Source of the DNA: Bacteroidota bacterium
GTDB taxonomy: Bacteria > Bacteroidota > Ignavibacteria > Kapaibacteriales > Kapaibacteriaceae
NCBI GenBank assembly: GCA_018266735.1
Contig: JAFDZT010000001.1
Span: 1 to 64,000 of the forward strand
Direction of reading: 5' to 3'
Length of the DNA stretch: 64,000 nt
Shown here: positions 43,707 to 52,657 of the stretch, one piece after another
Layout of the letters: each line of letters opens with the position of its first letter
How positions within the stretch are numbered: the first letter of the stretch is position 1
Position numbers and translations under genes: made by a program
The notes under the pieces: generated by a model
What the model was told of the DNA's origin: nothing
Databases searched by the model: none
The model's input: the letters and a program-made list of their open reading frames with translations, nothing else

Positions 43707-44794
43707 AGGTTGCGCGTATTCTGTCGGCGTCGGAGCAGATCCACCAGATCTCGCACATGCTCTGCTTCACCGCGCTTGCAGATCATGATCGTCGACTCTG
43801 TTTCGACCACGATCAGATTGTCAATGCCGACAAGACCGATCATCTTTCCACCCGCCGCACTGACAAGGGTGTTCGTGGTGTTCATCGTGACCACATTGCC
43901 TTCGATCACGTTGTTCCGTCCGTCCTTCATGGAGAGGCGATAGAGTTCGTCCCACGTCCCCACGTCGCTCCAACCGAACGTTCCTTCGACGACCAGCACA
44001 TTGCCTGCTTCTTCCATCACACCGATATCGTAGGAGACGCTTCGCATTTGTCGGTAGATGGTCTCGAGCGTATCGGCATACGTATCGCGATCGATATGAC
44101 GCTCGAGCAATTGGAACAACGGTGCATGATCGGGAAGATGATCGGCGATCGAGCGGACCACATCGCCGATACGACCAATGAAGATGCCGCTGTTCCACAC
44201 GAAGTCGCCGGCATCCATGAAGCGCTGGGCCGTATGCACTTCCGGCTTCTCTGCGAACGTGGTCACACGTTTGACAACGCCATTCAGCGAATCTCGGTCG
44301 CACGAGACCTCGTCGCCAACCTGGATATACCCAAAGCCCGTCTCGGGTCGTGTGGGCATCACGCCGATCGTGACGATACCGCCGATATCCTCGGCTGCAT
44401 GCACGGCGCGCTCAAGACTAAGGTGGAACTCAGGAACGTTCGAGATCACATGGTCGGATGGCAGGGCGATCATCACGCAGTCGTCGCCAAAGCGATGACG
44501 GAGCACGGTAGCCGATAGGGCCATACAGGGCGCTGTGTTCCGTCCGAACGGCTCCACGATCACATTCGCGGCGGGGATCACCGGAAGTTGGTCAGGAATA
44601 TGTTCGGCAAGGTCCTTCGTGGTCACCACGAAGATCCGTTCCGGCGGGAACACGGGTAGCAGGCGCATTACCGTGTTCTGGATCAGGGTGCCGTCTCCCA
44701 GCACGTGCACGAACTGCTTCGGACGACGTTCCGTGCTCCGCGGCCAAAGGCGCGTACCCAAACCACCGGCCATGACGACTGCAACTGGTTCCAT
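43703..44794 (-). CDS. manC: Mannose-1-phosphate guanylyltransferase
   Basis: A 363-residue nucleotidyltransferase making GDP-mannose from mannose-1-phosphate and GTP. The start at 44792-44794 places the pyrophosphorylase motif MAGGLGTRLWPRSTERRPKQF at residues 8-28. Further hallmarks are VIVEPFGRNTAPC, MIALPSDHVI and the FVEKP-like VTTFAEKPEV; GTFGWSDVGTW lies near the end. The length matches the single-domain form without a phosphomannose isomerase domain. A TAGTTTTG element ends 6 nt before the ATG. GDP-mannose feeds glycan or lipopolysaccharide synthesis. Confidence 0.95.
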   Translation of the reverse strand: MEPVAVVMAGGLGTRLWPRSTERRPKQFVHVLGDGTLIQNTVMRLLPVFPPERIFVVTTKDLAEHIPDQLPVIPAANVIVEPFGRNTAPCMALSATVLRHRFGDDCVMIALPSDHVISNVPEFHLSLERAVHAAEDIGGIVTIGVMPTRPETGFGYIQVGDEVSCDRDSLNGVVKRVTTFAEKPEVHTAQRFMDAGDFVWNSGIFIGRIGDVVRSIADHLPDHAPLFQLLERHIDRDTYADTLETIYRQMRSVSYDIGVMEEAGNVLVVEGTFGWSDVGTWDELYRLSMKDGRNNVIEGNVVTMNTTNTLVSAAGGKMIGLVGIDNLIVVETESTIMICKRGEAEHVRDLVDLLRRRQNTRNL

Positions 44795-44800
44795 AGACGC

Positions 44801-44808
44801 CAAAACTA
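44801..44808 (-). promoter_or_regulatory. TAnnTTTG promoter element 6 nt before manC
   Basis: TAGTTTTG on the minus strand, then gcgtct and the ATG, leaving almost no leader. It is divergent from the element at 44827. Confidence 0.5.
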
Positions 44809-44826
44809 CGAAATACCAAGCGTGTG

Positions 44827-44834
44827 TATTTTTG
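44827..44834 (+). promoter_or_regulatory. TAnnTTTG promoter element for the outer-membrane protein gene
   Basis: TATTTTTG, 24 nt before the ATG at 44859, with CGGAG between them. Confidence 0.5.
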
Positions 44835-44858
44835 AAGTCTATCATCCACGGAGCCACT

Positions 44859-45635
44859 ATGCATCGAATCCTTGCCGCCCTTCTCGCGATCACTCTTTCA
44901 ACGTCGGTACTTCTCGCACAGGACGACAGACTGGACGATCTGACGTTCGAGGAAATGCCGCTGAAGGACGAGTCTGTTCCGTACTTCGCTGTTGGCGTTG
45001 GTCCCACGCTGTCCCTCTACATGCCGAACTACGACGATGTGAATGCACTTGGCACCAGCCTTGGCATCGGCACCATGTCGGGCTCGATCGCACAGTGGGG
45101 TGGTGAGATCTTCACGGCCATTGGCGTGGTCCCGAACATGCGTGTGGGATTCTCGTGGGTAGCGGGCAATAACAGTGCGAGCAAGGACACGACGTTCGTA
45201 GCTGGTGGACCGAGCTACACACGGGCCATGAAGTACAGCGTGAGCATGCGCACGTTAAAGCTCGACTATGCCATTGTCCCCTTCAAATCGTTCGCCATCA
45301 TCCCCGGTGTTGGCGTCGGCTTCGGAACACTCACGTTGGAAACCTATCAGTCGGCCAAGAACAGAACATGGGCTGACTATGGCACGATCCCCGCAACCAG
45401 TCCGGACTCGTACAGCATCCTCGAGCGCAGCGTGATCTATGCGGCGCCGAAGCTCGACCTCGAGTATGCCGTGACGCCGTTCTTGAATCTTCGTGTGAAC
45501 GCATCGTATGCATTGCAGCTTGCCGGTGGCGACTGGACCGGCAATCGGACAGCTGTTGTAAGCTCTGTACCGGACGGCATCAAGCTCCAGGGATTCTCCG
45601 CGCAGTTCGGCATCTTCGTTGGTCTGTTCAACTAG
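44859..45635 (+). CDS. Outer-membrane beta-barrel protein
   Basis: A 258-residue protein started at the ATG that opens a signal peptide (RILAALLAITLSTSVLLAQ). The mature chain is built of alternating strands and turns (FAVGVGPTLSLYMP, VPNMRVGFSWVAGNNSA, LKLDYAIVPFKSFAIIPGVGVGFGTL, PFLNLRVNASYALQLAG) and ends FSAQFGIFVGLFN, consistent with an 8-10 stranded barrel. I recognise no particular family; function unknown. Divergently transcribed from manC. Confidence 0.68.
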   Translation: MHRILAALLAITLSTSVLLAQDDRLDDLTFEEMPLKDESVPYFAVGVGPTLSLYMPNYDDVNALGTSLGIGTMSGSIAQWGGEIFTAIGVVPNMRVGFSWVAGNNSASKDTTFVAGGPSYTRAMKYSVSMRTLKLDYAIVPFKSFAIIPGVGVGFGTLTLETYQSAKNRTWADYGTIPATSPDSYSILERSVIYAAPKLDLEYAVTPFLNLRVNASYALQLAGGDWTGNRTAVVSSVPDGIKLQGFSAQFGIFVGLFN

Positions 45636-45665
45636 GTCGCCGTTGGATCGCACGTCCACTGTCCC

Positions 45666-45741
<76 letters not shown>

Positions 45742-45754
45742 CTATTCCTACGCC

Positions 45755-46909
45755 ATGGCCACTCAATCGCATATCGTCTGTCCGTCGTGTGGTGCTTCGA
45801 TCAACATCGAAGATGTGCTTGCCCACGATATCGAAGAACGCATCAAGCGTGAGTATCAGGAGCGTCTCGTGCGCGATGGCGACCGGATCCGCAAGGAAGC
45901 GGTAGAGTCCACGCGACAAGATCTCGAGGCGCGTCTCGTTGCACAAGAGCGTGCCGTTGCCGAGAAGGACAAACAACTCAAGGATGCACGCGAGAAGGAG
46001 ATCGCCTACCTCACGCTCGAGCGTCAGCTCAGCGAAGAACGTGAATCGCGGGAGCTCCTCATTCAACGGTCCGTCCTTGAAGCGCAACAGACCGTCGAAG
46101 CAAAGATCCGTGCCGCCGAGGCCGAACGTCTGGAAATGCGTGAGCGCGAGTGGCAGAAGAAGGTGGAAGATCAGAACAAGGCCGTGGAGGAGCTGAAGCG
46201 CACGATCGACGACATGAAGCGCAAGGCCGAGCAGGGCTCACAGCAATTCCAGGGCGAGGTGCAGGAGATCGCGATCGAAGAGTATCTGCGATCGACATTC
46301 CGCAGCGACGATGTGACCGAAGTGCGCAAGGGTGCGTACGGGGCCGATGTGATCCAAGTGGTGAACGACGGACACCGCCCCAACTGCGGTCGCATCTACT
46401 ATGAGAGCAAACGCACGAAGACCTTTGAACCGCGCTGGGTGGAGAAGTTCAAGACAGATCTTCGCAGCGCCGGTGCCGATGTTGGTGTGATCGTCACCGA
46501 GGCCATGCCCAAGGATCAACCTCGGTTCCATCAGCAGCAGGGCGTCTGGATCTGTACATTCGCAGAGTTCAAGGCCCTGGCCCACATCCTCCGCGATACG
46601 CTGATCAAGGTCTCCGATGCCATGGCGGCGCAGGAACATCGCGGCGACAAGATGGCCATGCTCTATTCCTATCTCACGAGCTCCGAGTTCCGTCATCATA
46701 TCGAGGGGATCGTCGAGGCTTTCACGAGCATGCGAGAAGATCTGCATCGCGAGCGCACGGCCATGGAGCGCCTCTGGAAACAGCGAGAGAAGCAGATCGA
46801 CAAGGTTGTGGCCTCTACCACGTCACTCTATGGAGACGTGCGAGGAATCGCAGGACGCGAGATCGCCTCGGTACCCTTGTTGGAACTCCCGGATAGCACA
46901 GCCCCATGA
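45755..46909 (+). CDS. DUF2130 protein
   Basis: A 384-residue cytoplasmic protein. It starts with a short zinc-ribbon-like piece (IVCPSCGASINIEDVLAHDIEERI), followed by a long charged coiled coil (~35-165; EREWQKKVEDQNKAVEELKRTIDDMKR in outline) and a C-terminal DUF2130 domain with EIAIEEYLRSTFRSDDVTEVRKGAYGADVIQ and IYYESKRTKTFEPRWVEKFK. That pattern resembles PD-(D/E)XK nuclease-like folds (D...E-S-K). Function is not established. It begins 13 bp after the tRNA and ends overlapping the next gene (ATGA). Confidence 0.85.
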   Translation: MATQSHIVCPSCGASINIEDVLAHDIEERIKREYQERLVRDGDRIRKEAVESTRQDLEARLVAQERAVAEKDKQLKDAREKEIAYLTLERQLSEERESRELLIQRSVLEAQQTVEAKIRAAEAERLEMREREWQKKVEDQNKAVEELKRTIDDMKRKAEQGSQQFQGEVQEIAIEEYLRSTFRSDDVTEVRKGAYGADVIQVVNDGHRPNCGRIYYESKRTKTFEPRWVEKFKTDLRSAGADVGVIVTEAMPKDQPRFHQQQGVWICTFAEFKALAHILRDTLIKVSDAMAAQEHRGDKMAMLYSYLTSSEFRHHIEGIVEAFTSMREDLHRERTAMERLWKQREKQIDKVVASTTSLYGDVRGIAGREIASVPLLELPDSTAP

Positions 46910-47691
46910 GACTTGCCGTCATTCTCCTCCCCCTTGCCACGGTCATGACCATGGCGCAGACACCGCCACTGCGTTACGTGGCGAACGAGGCATTCGGCGT
47001 TGGTGAACGGTTCGAGTATGATGTCGGCTACAAGTTCATCACGGCAGGTCGGGCGGCCTTTAGCGTGGGCAAGGATCTCGTGGACGTGAACGGTCGGAAG
47101 TGCTACGACATTCGATTCACGGCCATCTCACTGGCAAGTCTCGAGTGGATCTACAAGGTGCGCGATCAGTATCGCACGTTCGTGGATGTGGACGGGGTGT
47201 TTCCGTGGAAGTTCGAGCAGCATCAGCGCGAGGGCGGTTTCTCAAAGGACTACTCTGCCACGTTCGATCAAGTGAATCACTCGGCCGTTACCACAGAGGG
47301 GACATTCACGATCCCTCCCTTTGTGCACGACATCGTGAGCTCGTTCTACTACTTGCGCACGTTCGATCTCAAGAAGTATCGCAATGGCGACGTTGTAACG
47401 ATGCAGAACTTCTTCGATCGCGAAACGCACGACCTACAAGTGAAGATCATTGGACGTCAGACAGTTTCGGTCAAGGCCGGCAAATTCAACTGCGTGGTGG
47501 TCGAGCCAATGATCAAGAGTGGCGGCCTGTTCAAGAGCGAAGGACGCATCCTCATCTGGCTCAGCGATGACGATCGCAAGATCCCCGTCAAGGTCAGCTC
47601 TGCCATCCTCATCGGTAGTATCGATGCAGAGCTCACGTCCTTTCGCGGTCTCCGCGGTCCGCTGACGGCACGCATCGGCGACGCCGACTAA
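46906..47691 (+). CDS. DUF3108 exported protein
   Basis: A 261-residue protein with signal peptide (RLAVILLPLATVMTMAQ). The DUF3108 hallmarks are AFGVGERFEYDVGYKFITAGRAAFSV near the start, YKVRDQYRTFVDVDGVFPWKFEQHQREGGF, VHDIVSSFYYLRTFDLK and VVVEPMIKSGGLFKSEGRILIWLSDDDRKIPVKV. These proteins are periplasmic or envelope beta-rich proteins of unknown function, possibly lipid-binding. The stop shares CTAA with that of the opposite LolA-like gene. Confidence 0.9.
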   Translation: MRLAVILLPLATVMTMAQTPPLRYVANEAFGVGERFEYDVGYKFITAGRAAFSVGKDLVDVNGRKCYDIRFTAISLASLEWIYKVRDQYRTFVDVDGVFPWKFEQHQREGGFSKDYSATFDQVNHSAVTTEGTFTIPPFVHDIVSSFYYLRTFDLKKYRNGDVVTMQNFFDRETHDLQVKIIGRQTVSVKAGKFNCVVVEPMIKSGGLFKSEGRILIWLSDDDRKIPVKVSSAILIGSIDAELTSFRGLRGPLTARIGDAD

Positions 47692-48278
47692 CGCAGGTCC
47701 ACGACCTGCCATCCGGCAGGTGTTGTGTAGACGAACATTCCTGCTGCGATCTTACCGTTCAGCTTCACGTTGTGCAAGGTCCATGTTGTCGTGGCCGCTT
47801 CTTCCTTCACGATGATGCGCTTTGCCTGCATCGACGCATCCACTTCGATCTCGACGCTCTTCACACTACCCACCATGGCATTCTCCGCCGGAGGCGTGAG
47901 CTTGATGACGGCCACCTTGCCACCATCGAAGTCCTTCGTCACGGTAGGCCGATAGACGTTCATCAGCGTAAAGAACACGCGTTCGATGGAGAGGTCCATC
48001 GTAGTGGCTCGATAGGCATTGATGATCACGGTCTTCGACGACGGAGTAGCGCTCCATACGATCGAACCATTACAGACGATCGTCCGGTCCGGCAGTGAGA
48101 TCCGATACGACCCACCCTTCTTCGCCTGCACTGATCCCACGAGTCCGTGCGCATCTCTGAACTCGCACGACACCGACGTGAGTGCATGATACTTCTGAAT
48201 GAACCTGTCGAGTGTTGACCCTGCGAACACATTGGATGTGGTAAGGAGCAGGGCGGCAAGGGCAATGATGATCTTCAT
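47688..48278 (-). CDS. lolA: LolA-like outer-membrane lipoprotein carrier
   Basis: A 196-residue periplasmic protein: signal peptide (IIIALAALLLTTSNVFA), then the LolA fold with LDRFIQKYHALTSVSCEFRDA, KKGGSYRISLPDRTIVCNGSIVWSATPSSKTVIIN and a C-terminal TTWTLHNVKLNGKIAAGMFVYTTPAGWQVVDLR, close to the standard family ending. It shuttles lipoproteins from LolCDE to the outer membrane; the divergent sequence means a paralogous role is possible. A TAGGTTGC element ends 4 nt before the ATG. Confidence 0.83.
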   Translation of the reverse strand: MKIIIALAALLLTTSNVFAGSTLDRFIQKYHALTSVSCEFRDAHGLVGSVQAKKGGSYRISLPDRTIVCNGSIVWSATPSSKTVIINAYRATTMDLSIERVFFTLMNVYRPTVTKDFDGGKVAVIKLTPPAENAMVGSVKSVEIEVDASMQAKRIIVKEEAATTTWTLHNVKLNGKIAAGMFVYTTPAGWQVVDLR

Positions 48279-48282
48279 GATC

Positions 48283-48290
48283 GCAACCTA
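48283..48290 (-). promoter_or_regulatory. TAnnTTGC-type promoter element 4 nt before the LolA-like start
   Basis: TAGGTTGC, then gatc and the ATG on the minus strand, apparently leaderless. Confidence 0.4.
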
Positions 48291-48306
48291 CGAATTCAGG
48301 AAACGA

Positions 48307-48340
48307 AAACGGCCCGTCTGTTCGCACAGACGGGCCGTTT
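48307..48340 (-). terminator. Strong rho-independent terminator after the beta-helix/Ig T9SS gene
   Basis: A perfect 15-bp stem (AAACGGCCCGTCTGT with its complement) closes a TCGC tetraloop. On the minus strand it begins 24 nt after the stop at 48365 and is followed by TCGTTTCC. It insulates the giant gene from the LolA-like gene. It is the clearest terminator in the window. Confidence 0.9.
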
Positions 48341-48364
48341 CACTATCGACAGAAGGCGCTTGCC

Positions 48365-51300
48365 TTACTTGATCACGACCACTTGCTGTGTAGCGTAGAA
48401 GCTACCGGCGTTGATCGTGTACATGTAGACACCAGGCGAGAGGTTCAGCGTTGTCACGTTGAATTCTACGCGGTGTGTGCCTGCATCTGCTAGTTCATTC
48501 ACGAGTGTTGCAACCGGACGACCGAGAGCGTCGGTCAGCGAGATGCGAACGTTCTCTGTTGTTGGCAGTGCATACGTGAAGGAGACGGCGTCGTTCGATG
48601 GGTTCGGTGTAGCAATGCTCAACACGAAGCCACCGGTGACGATATCCGAAACACCTACCGGCTTACGAGCGATGACCGTTACCGATGTGTCGCTACCGCA
48701 ATTGTTCGTCACGATACACTTGTAGTTGCCGGTATCGGATTCCATTGCGCTGTTGATCGTGTAGGTTGCGCCGGTTGCATTCGGGATGGACACGCCATCA
48801 CGATACCACTGGTAGTTCATTGGTGCCGAACCTGTTGCCACAACCGTGAAGGTAAGTGGCGAACCTGGTGTGACCACAACGTCTGTTGGCTCGGTCGTGA
48901 TCGAAGCAGCAGCATTGACGATCACGTCAGCAGCTGTTGTCGTGACACTACCGCAGGAGTTCGAGATCATACAGCTGTAGGATGCGGCGTCAACGGAAGT
49001 TGCAGCAGCGACCGTGTAGGTTGCGCTCGTAGCCGTTGGGATGGCCACGCCACCCTTCATCCACTGATACTGAAGTGCTGTACCGGAACCACCAGCTGTA
49101 AGCGTGAATGGCTTGCCTTCGCAAACAGTATCACCACGTGGGTTGGTCGTGATCGCAGGTGCAACGTTCAGTGTTACCGTGAACGTGTTCGACATGATCG
49201 AAGCTTCGACCGGGTTGTACGTTGCTACGCAGTGGTAGTCACCGGCATCTGCGGCTGTTGCATTTGCAATGCGAAGGACCTTACCGGTTGCGCCGGTGAC
49301 ACGTCCACCGTCGAACATCGGAGCTGTACCCTTGTACCACTGATACGAGATCGTACCACCGGCAAAGGTTGCTGGGTTCGCAGCGCACTCGAAGACCAAC
49401 TCTTGACCTGCGCATGCGCCAGGTGTGTTGTTCTGTGCAGAGATCGTCGGAATGAAGAGACGTGCTGTGCGGGATTCTGCAGTACCGCAGTATCCGCGAA
49501 CGATACATACATACGTGTCTGCAGTGTCGATTGCGCGAATGTCGCGGATCGTGAGCATCGACGATTGTGTACCGGTGATGCGGCTGTTGTCCGTCAGGTT
49601 GGAATCAAGATAGGTTCCAGGAGCCGAAGCATTGTAGTAGCGCTTCTTCCACTGATAGGTAGGAACGAAGTCCGTTGGCGAACCGATCGCTTCTGCCGAG
49701 ATCGACAGATCGACCGTACCACCGATCGCCACAGGCTGGGACGATGGCTGCGATACAACCTGCGTCGAGCGAACAACGATGAGCGTTGCATCGTTCGATG
49801 ACAGTGCCGTTGTCGTTGTTCCATCCGAAGCTGTGATATAGCAGGAGTACACGCCGGAAGCATCATATCCAACATTGCTCATGAAGAGCAGTGCCGATGT
49901 GCGACCGATGAGGTTCACGCCGTCCTTGCGCCACTGATAGGTAACGTTTGCACCAACCGTTGTGTTCGCGATGCACGTAAGGGCGATGTCCTTCCCAACG
50001 CATGCATACTGGCTTACCGGCTGCTGAACGATCTGGATCACCGGACGGATCTCGTCGGCACCCATATATGGCTTCACGCGTGCTTCACCATCGAAGTCCG
50101 TTGGCACAACGCTATTGAGCGTCGACGAGCCCCAAAGAGCTGTGTTGATCGAGAGGTAGTGAAGATCCGTGTTCGAAACATACGGTGCGTTGACCGAAGC
50201 AGAGTTCTGATCACGACCAGAATTGGTGCGCCAGTTCGAGATCGGCTTTGCATAGGTTGTCGTTCCAAAGCGACCGATGTTCGCACCCGTTGTGAACAGG
50301 TTATTGAAGTCACCAAGGATGGCAGGGTTGAGGTTCGTCGTGTTCGTTGTGGCGCCATTTGTCATGTTAATGGCAAGTCCACCGTTCGTTCCGGAACCGA
50401 TGTTCTGGAAGCTGTTGTTGATCACGTTCGCACCGGAGTTCGGATACGAAGAGCGGTCCGTTGTGAGCATAAAGGCCGACGAGCCGGCATTCGTGTTCGT
50501 TGATTGTACCGAGTTGTGATACACATTGACGGTGTTGAAGGTGCTTGCGGTGTTCACGTTGATCCCGTTCGAGAGACCAGCACCTTGGATCGAGACCATG
50601 TTGTTGTAGATCTCACCGGAGCCGCCGAAGGCAAGCGTCATGTTGATACCATCACCACCGCCAACACCAACAACCCAGTTACGGTTGATGCGGTTATAAC
50701 CGCCGGCATTGGAGACTCCGATACCGAGAAGAGCAGCAGGATTAGCAGCATCGATCGATACCGTGTTGCCGGTGATCGTGTTGTTGCTGCTCGATACACC
50801 GGAGATACCACGGAGGAAGGTGTTCGTGAGCGTGTTGTTGGCAATCGTCGACAGATCGCAACCGGAAAGAGCGATCGGCGTGTTACCGTTGATGAAGGTG
50901 TTCCCCGAAACATTGAGGTTCACTGTACCGTTGGCCGTGACCACATTCGAAGCGATGGAACCCATTAGGGCAGGTACCGTGAAGCGGCAACCCGACATGT
51001 TGATCGTATTTCCACCATTGAACAAGGCAACTGAGCCATTAACGCTACCGCTGTTCACCGAGAAGGCGATGTTGCGGAAGGTGATCCAGCTTGCGCTGCT
51101 CGTGAAGAGGAATGGCGTGTTCGCCCATACGCTACGTGAGTAGTTCACGTCTGCGGCAACGCCGGTTTGCGACTCGAAGGTGATCGTGTTCGCTGCCGAT
51201 GAACCGTTGATCGCATTGATGACGAGATGGTCGTTGTAGGAACCCGTACGGATACGGAAACGAACTGGACCTTCGATGCCGGCGGCATTGATGTGGCGTA

Positions 51301-52423
51301 CAGCGTCACGAAGTGTCGTGTACGATGTGTTCCCACCCGTCGTACCAACATCATACGTACCGCTCAATCGTGGAGCGGAATAGAACGTGCGAATGTTATT
51401 ACCGGCAACATTGTCGGCAACGCCGTTCACGGTCAAACAGACGATAGAGATCGTGTTCCAAGAATTGGCTGGGAAGAAGTAGTTGCCCAGGTTGAAGGTC
51501 GCCGAAGCAAGTGGTGCAAGACCAGGCTGTGCATAGTACTTCACCGGAACTTGCGTAACGCCGTTCACAGACCATGTGATGAGCGCAGAGTCGATGTTGT
51601 TCGTTCCGCGATTCTCAAGCGTGACGCGAACCATTTGTGTACCCGATGCATATGGCATCTGTGGAGCGCCCGACGAAACCAGAACTGCTGCATCGTTCGT
51701 CGTGCGGCGTGGATAGCTGAACGTCGTTCCAGCAACTGGTGTGAACACCGTTTCCATCGTCACTGCATCCGTGTTCGTTGTTCCACGAGTGGAGAGAGCC
51801 CAGCTTGGGATCAGGTCGTAGCTCGCACGGCGGTTGAAGAACAGTGCATTTGAAGAACCACGAAGACCAACTTGGAAGTTGGTACGTGTATTCGCGACGC
51901 ACGAACCATACACGATATCGATGCGGTTCGACGTTTCGGTCAAACGGATCTGGAAGGTGTACGACTCGCTATTTGACGTGGATGGAGCGATCGACATATC
52001 ACGATACTGCACTGTGAACACGCGGTTCGGTGCCGTACCCGTTGTGACATAGCTGATCGATGCTCCAGGATTTCCTTGGAGGTTACCACCAAGACCCGAT
52101 ACCACTCCGTCGGCAGCGCCGGCATTCGAGATCGGATCGGTGACCGTGTAGGCTTGTGTACCGAATTGAATATATCCGTTCGAGGATACGTTCACCGTGG
52201 TGTAGTTCGTCAACGCGTAGTTGAACGTGAAGCCGATCGGCACCGATGTGTAATACGTACCGCTGAGTGCTGTTCCTGTTCCGAGAACAGTTGCACCCGT
52301 GATATCCGTATAGGTGTTGACGCCTTCCGAGAACGTGTAGTCAGGCAGCTGCGCTTGCACCTGCGGACCAGCCCACAGAGACAAAAGCAACAACGACAGA
52401 CCAATGGTAGCGCTGCGTAGCAT
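48365..52423 (-). CDS. Giant exported right-handed beta-helix and Ig-like protein with T9SS sorting domain
   Basis: A 1352-residue protein started at the ATG with GGAGGAG 4 nt upstream, opening a signal peptide (LRSATIGLSLLLLSLWAGPQVQA). Residues ~30-260 are a beta-rich head with FNYALTNYTTVNVSSNGYIQFG, then a CARDB-like module. Residues ~370-780 are a parallel beta-helix (GTTGGNTSYTTLRDAVRHINAAGIEGPVRF; many NTI/NTV repeats). Four or so Ig-like domains follow (repeated VTYQWRKDGVNL, ISYQWYKGTAPM, LQYQWMKGGVAI, MNYQWYRDGVSI, each with a DAGDYHC-like motif). A canonical T9SS type A tail ends it (ATPNPSNDAVSFTYALPTTENVRISLTDALGR in outline ... LSPGVYMYTINAG). It is a likely surface adhesin or polysaccharide-active protein. 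Confidence 0.9.
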   Translation of the reverse strand: MLRSATIGLSLLLLSLWAGPQVQAQLPDYTFSEGVNTYTDITGATVLGTGTALSGTYYTSVPIGFTFNYALTNYTTVNVSSNGYIQFGTQAYTVTDPISNAGAADGVVSGLGGNLQGNPGASISYVTTGTAPNRVFTVQYRDMSIAPSTSNSESYTFQIRLTETSNRIDIVYGSCVANTRTNFQVGLRGSSNALFFNRRASYDLIPSWALSTRGTTNTDAVTMETVFTPVAGTTFSYPRRTTNDAAVLVSSGAPQMPYASGTQMVRVTLENRGTNNIDSALITWSVNGVTQVPVKYYAQPGLAPLASATFNLGNYFFPANSWNTISIVCLTVNGVADNVAGNNIRTFYSAPRLSGTYDVGTTGGNTSYTTLRDAVRHINAAGIEGPVRFRIRTGSYNDHLVINAINGSSAANTITFESQTGVAADVNYSRSVWANTPFLFTSSASWITFRNIAFSVNSGSVNGSVALFNGGNTINMSGCRFTVPALMGSIASNVVTANGTVNLNVSGNTFINGNTPIALSGCDLSTIANNTLTNTFLRGISGVSSSNNTITGNTVSIDAANPAALLGIGVSNAGGYNRINRNWVVGVGGGDGINMTLAFGGSGEIYNNMVSIQGAGLSNGINVNTASTFNTVNVYHNSVQSTNTNAGSSAFMLTTDRSSYPNSGANVINNSFQNIGSGTNGGLAINMTNGATTNTTNLNPAILGDFNNLFTTGANIGRFGTTTYAKPISNWRTNSGRDQNSASVNAPYVSNTDLHYLSINTALWGSSTLNSVVPTDFDGEARVKPYMGADEIRPVIQIVQQPVSQYACVGKDIALTCIANTTVGANVTYQWRKDGVNLIGRTSALLFMSNVGYDASGVYSCYITASDGTTTTALSSNDATLIVVRSTQVVSQPSSQPVAIGGTVDLSISAEAIGSPTDFVPTYQWKKRYYNASAPGTYLDSNLTDNSRITGTQSSMLTIRDIRAIDTADTYVCIVRGYCGTAESRTARLFIPTISAQNNTPGACAGQELVFECAANPATFAGGTISYQWYKGTAPMFDGGRVTGATGKVLRIANATAADAGDYHCVATYNPVEASIMSNTFTVTLNVAPAITTNPRGDTVCEGKPFTLTAGGSGTALQYQWMKGGVAIPTATSATYTVAAATSVDAASYSCMISNSCGSVTTTAADVIVNAAASITTEPTDVVVTPGSPLTFTVVATGSAPMNYQWYRDGVSIPNATGATYTINSAMESDTGNYKCIVTNNCGSDTSVTVIARKPVGVSDIVTGGFVLSIATPNPSNDAVSFTYALPTTENVRISLTDALGRPVATLVNELADAGTHRVEFNVTTLNLSPGVYMYTINAGSFYATQQVVVIK

Positions 52424-52657
52424 GGCTCCTCCAAAGTTGGTATGAACTATCAAACTGTTTTCTTTCGACAAATTTTTCATGCGCAAATGGACGGGCATAG
52501 ACCCCGTAATGACCCGAAAATACGCGGAGTACCCGTAAAATCAAAGGGTAAACCGCGCCACAGTGTGAATGGAAGTCCACACCGTGCCACTAAAACACAC
52601 CCAGACGAGGTGAGTTTTCACAGCAAAGCAGTATCAGCACAAATCATACCAACTTTT
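52424..52657. other. Intergenic region between the T9SS giant and the M1 peptidase gene
   Basis: 234 bp holding the promoter of the giant gene. A 12-bp element (CATACCAACTTT) occurs as an inverted pair at 52433-52444 and 52645-52656. The second copy is followed by ATTTGGTA, giving a small A+T-rich hairpin (TACCAA/TTGGTA) at the peptidase stop codon. No ORF or RNA gene is evident. Confidence 0.5.
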
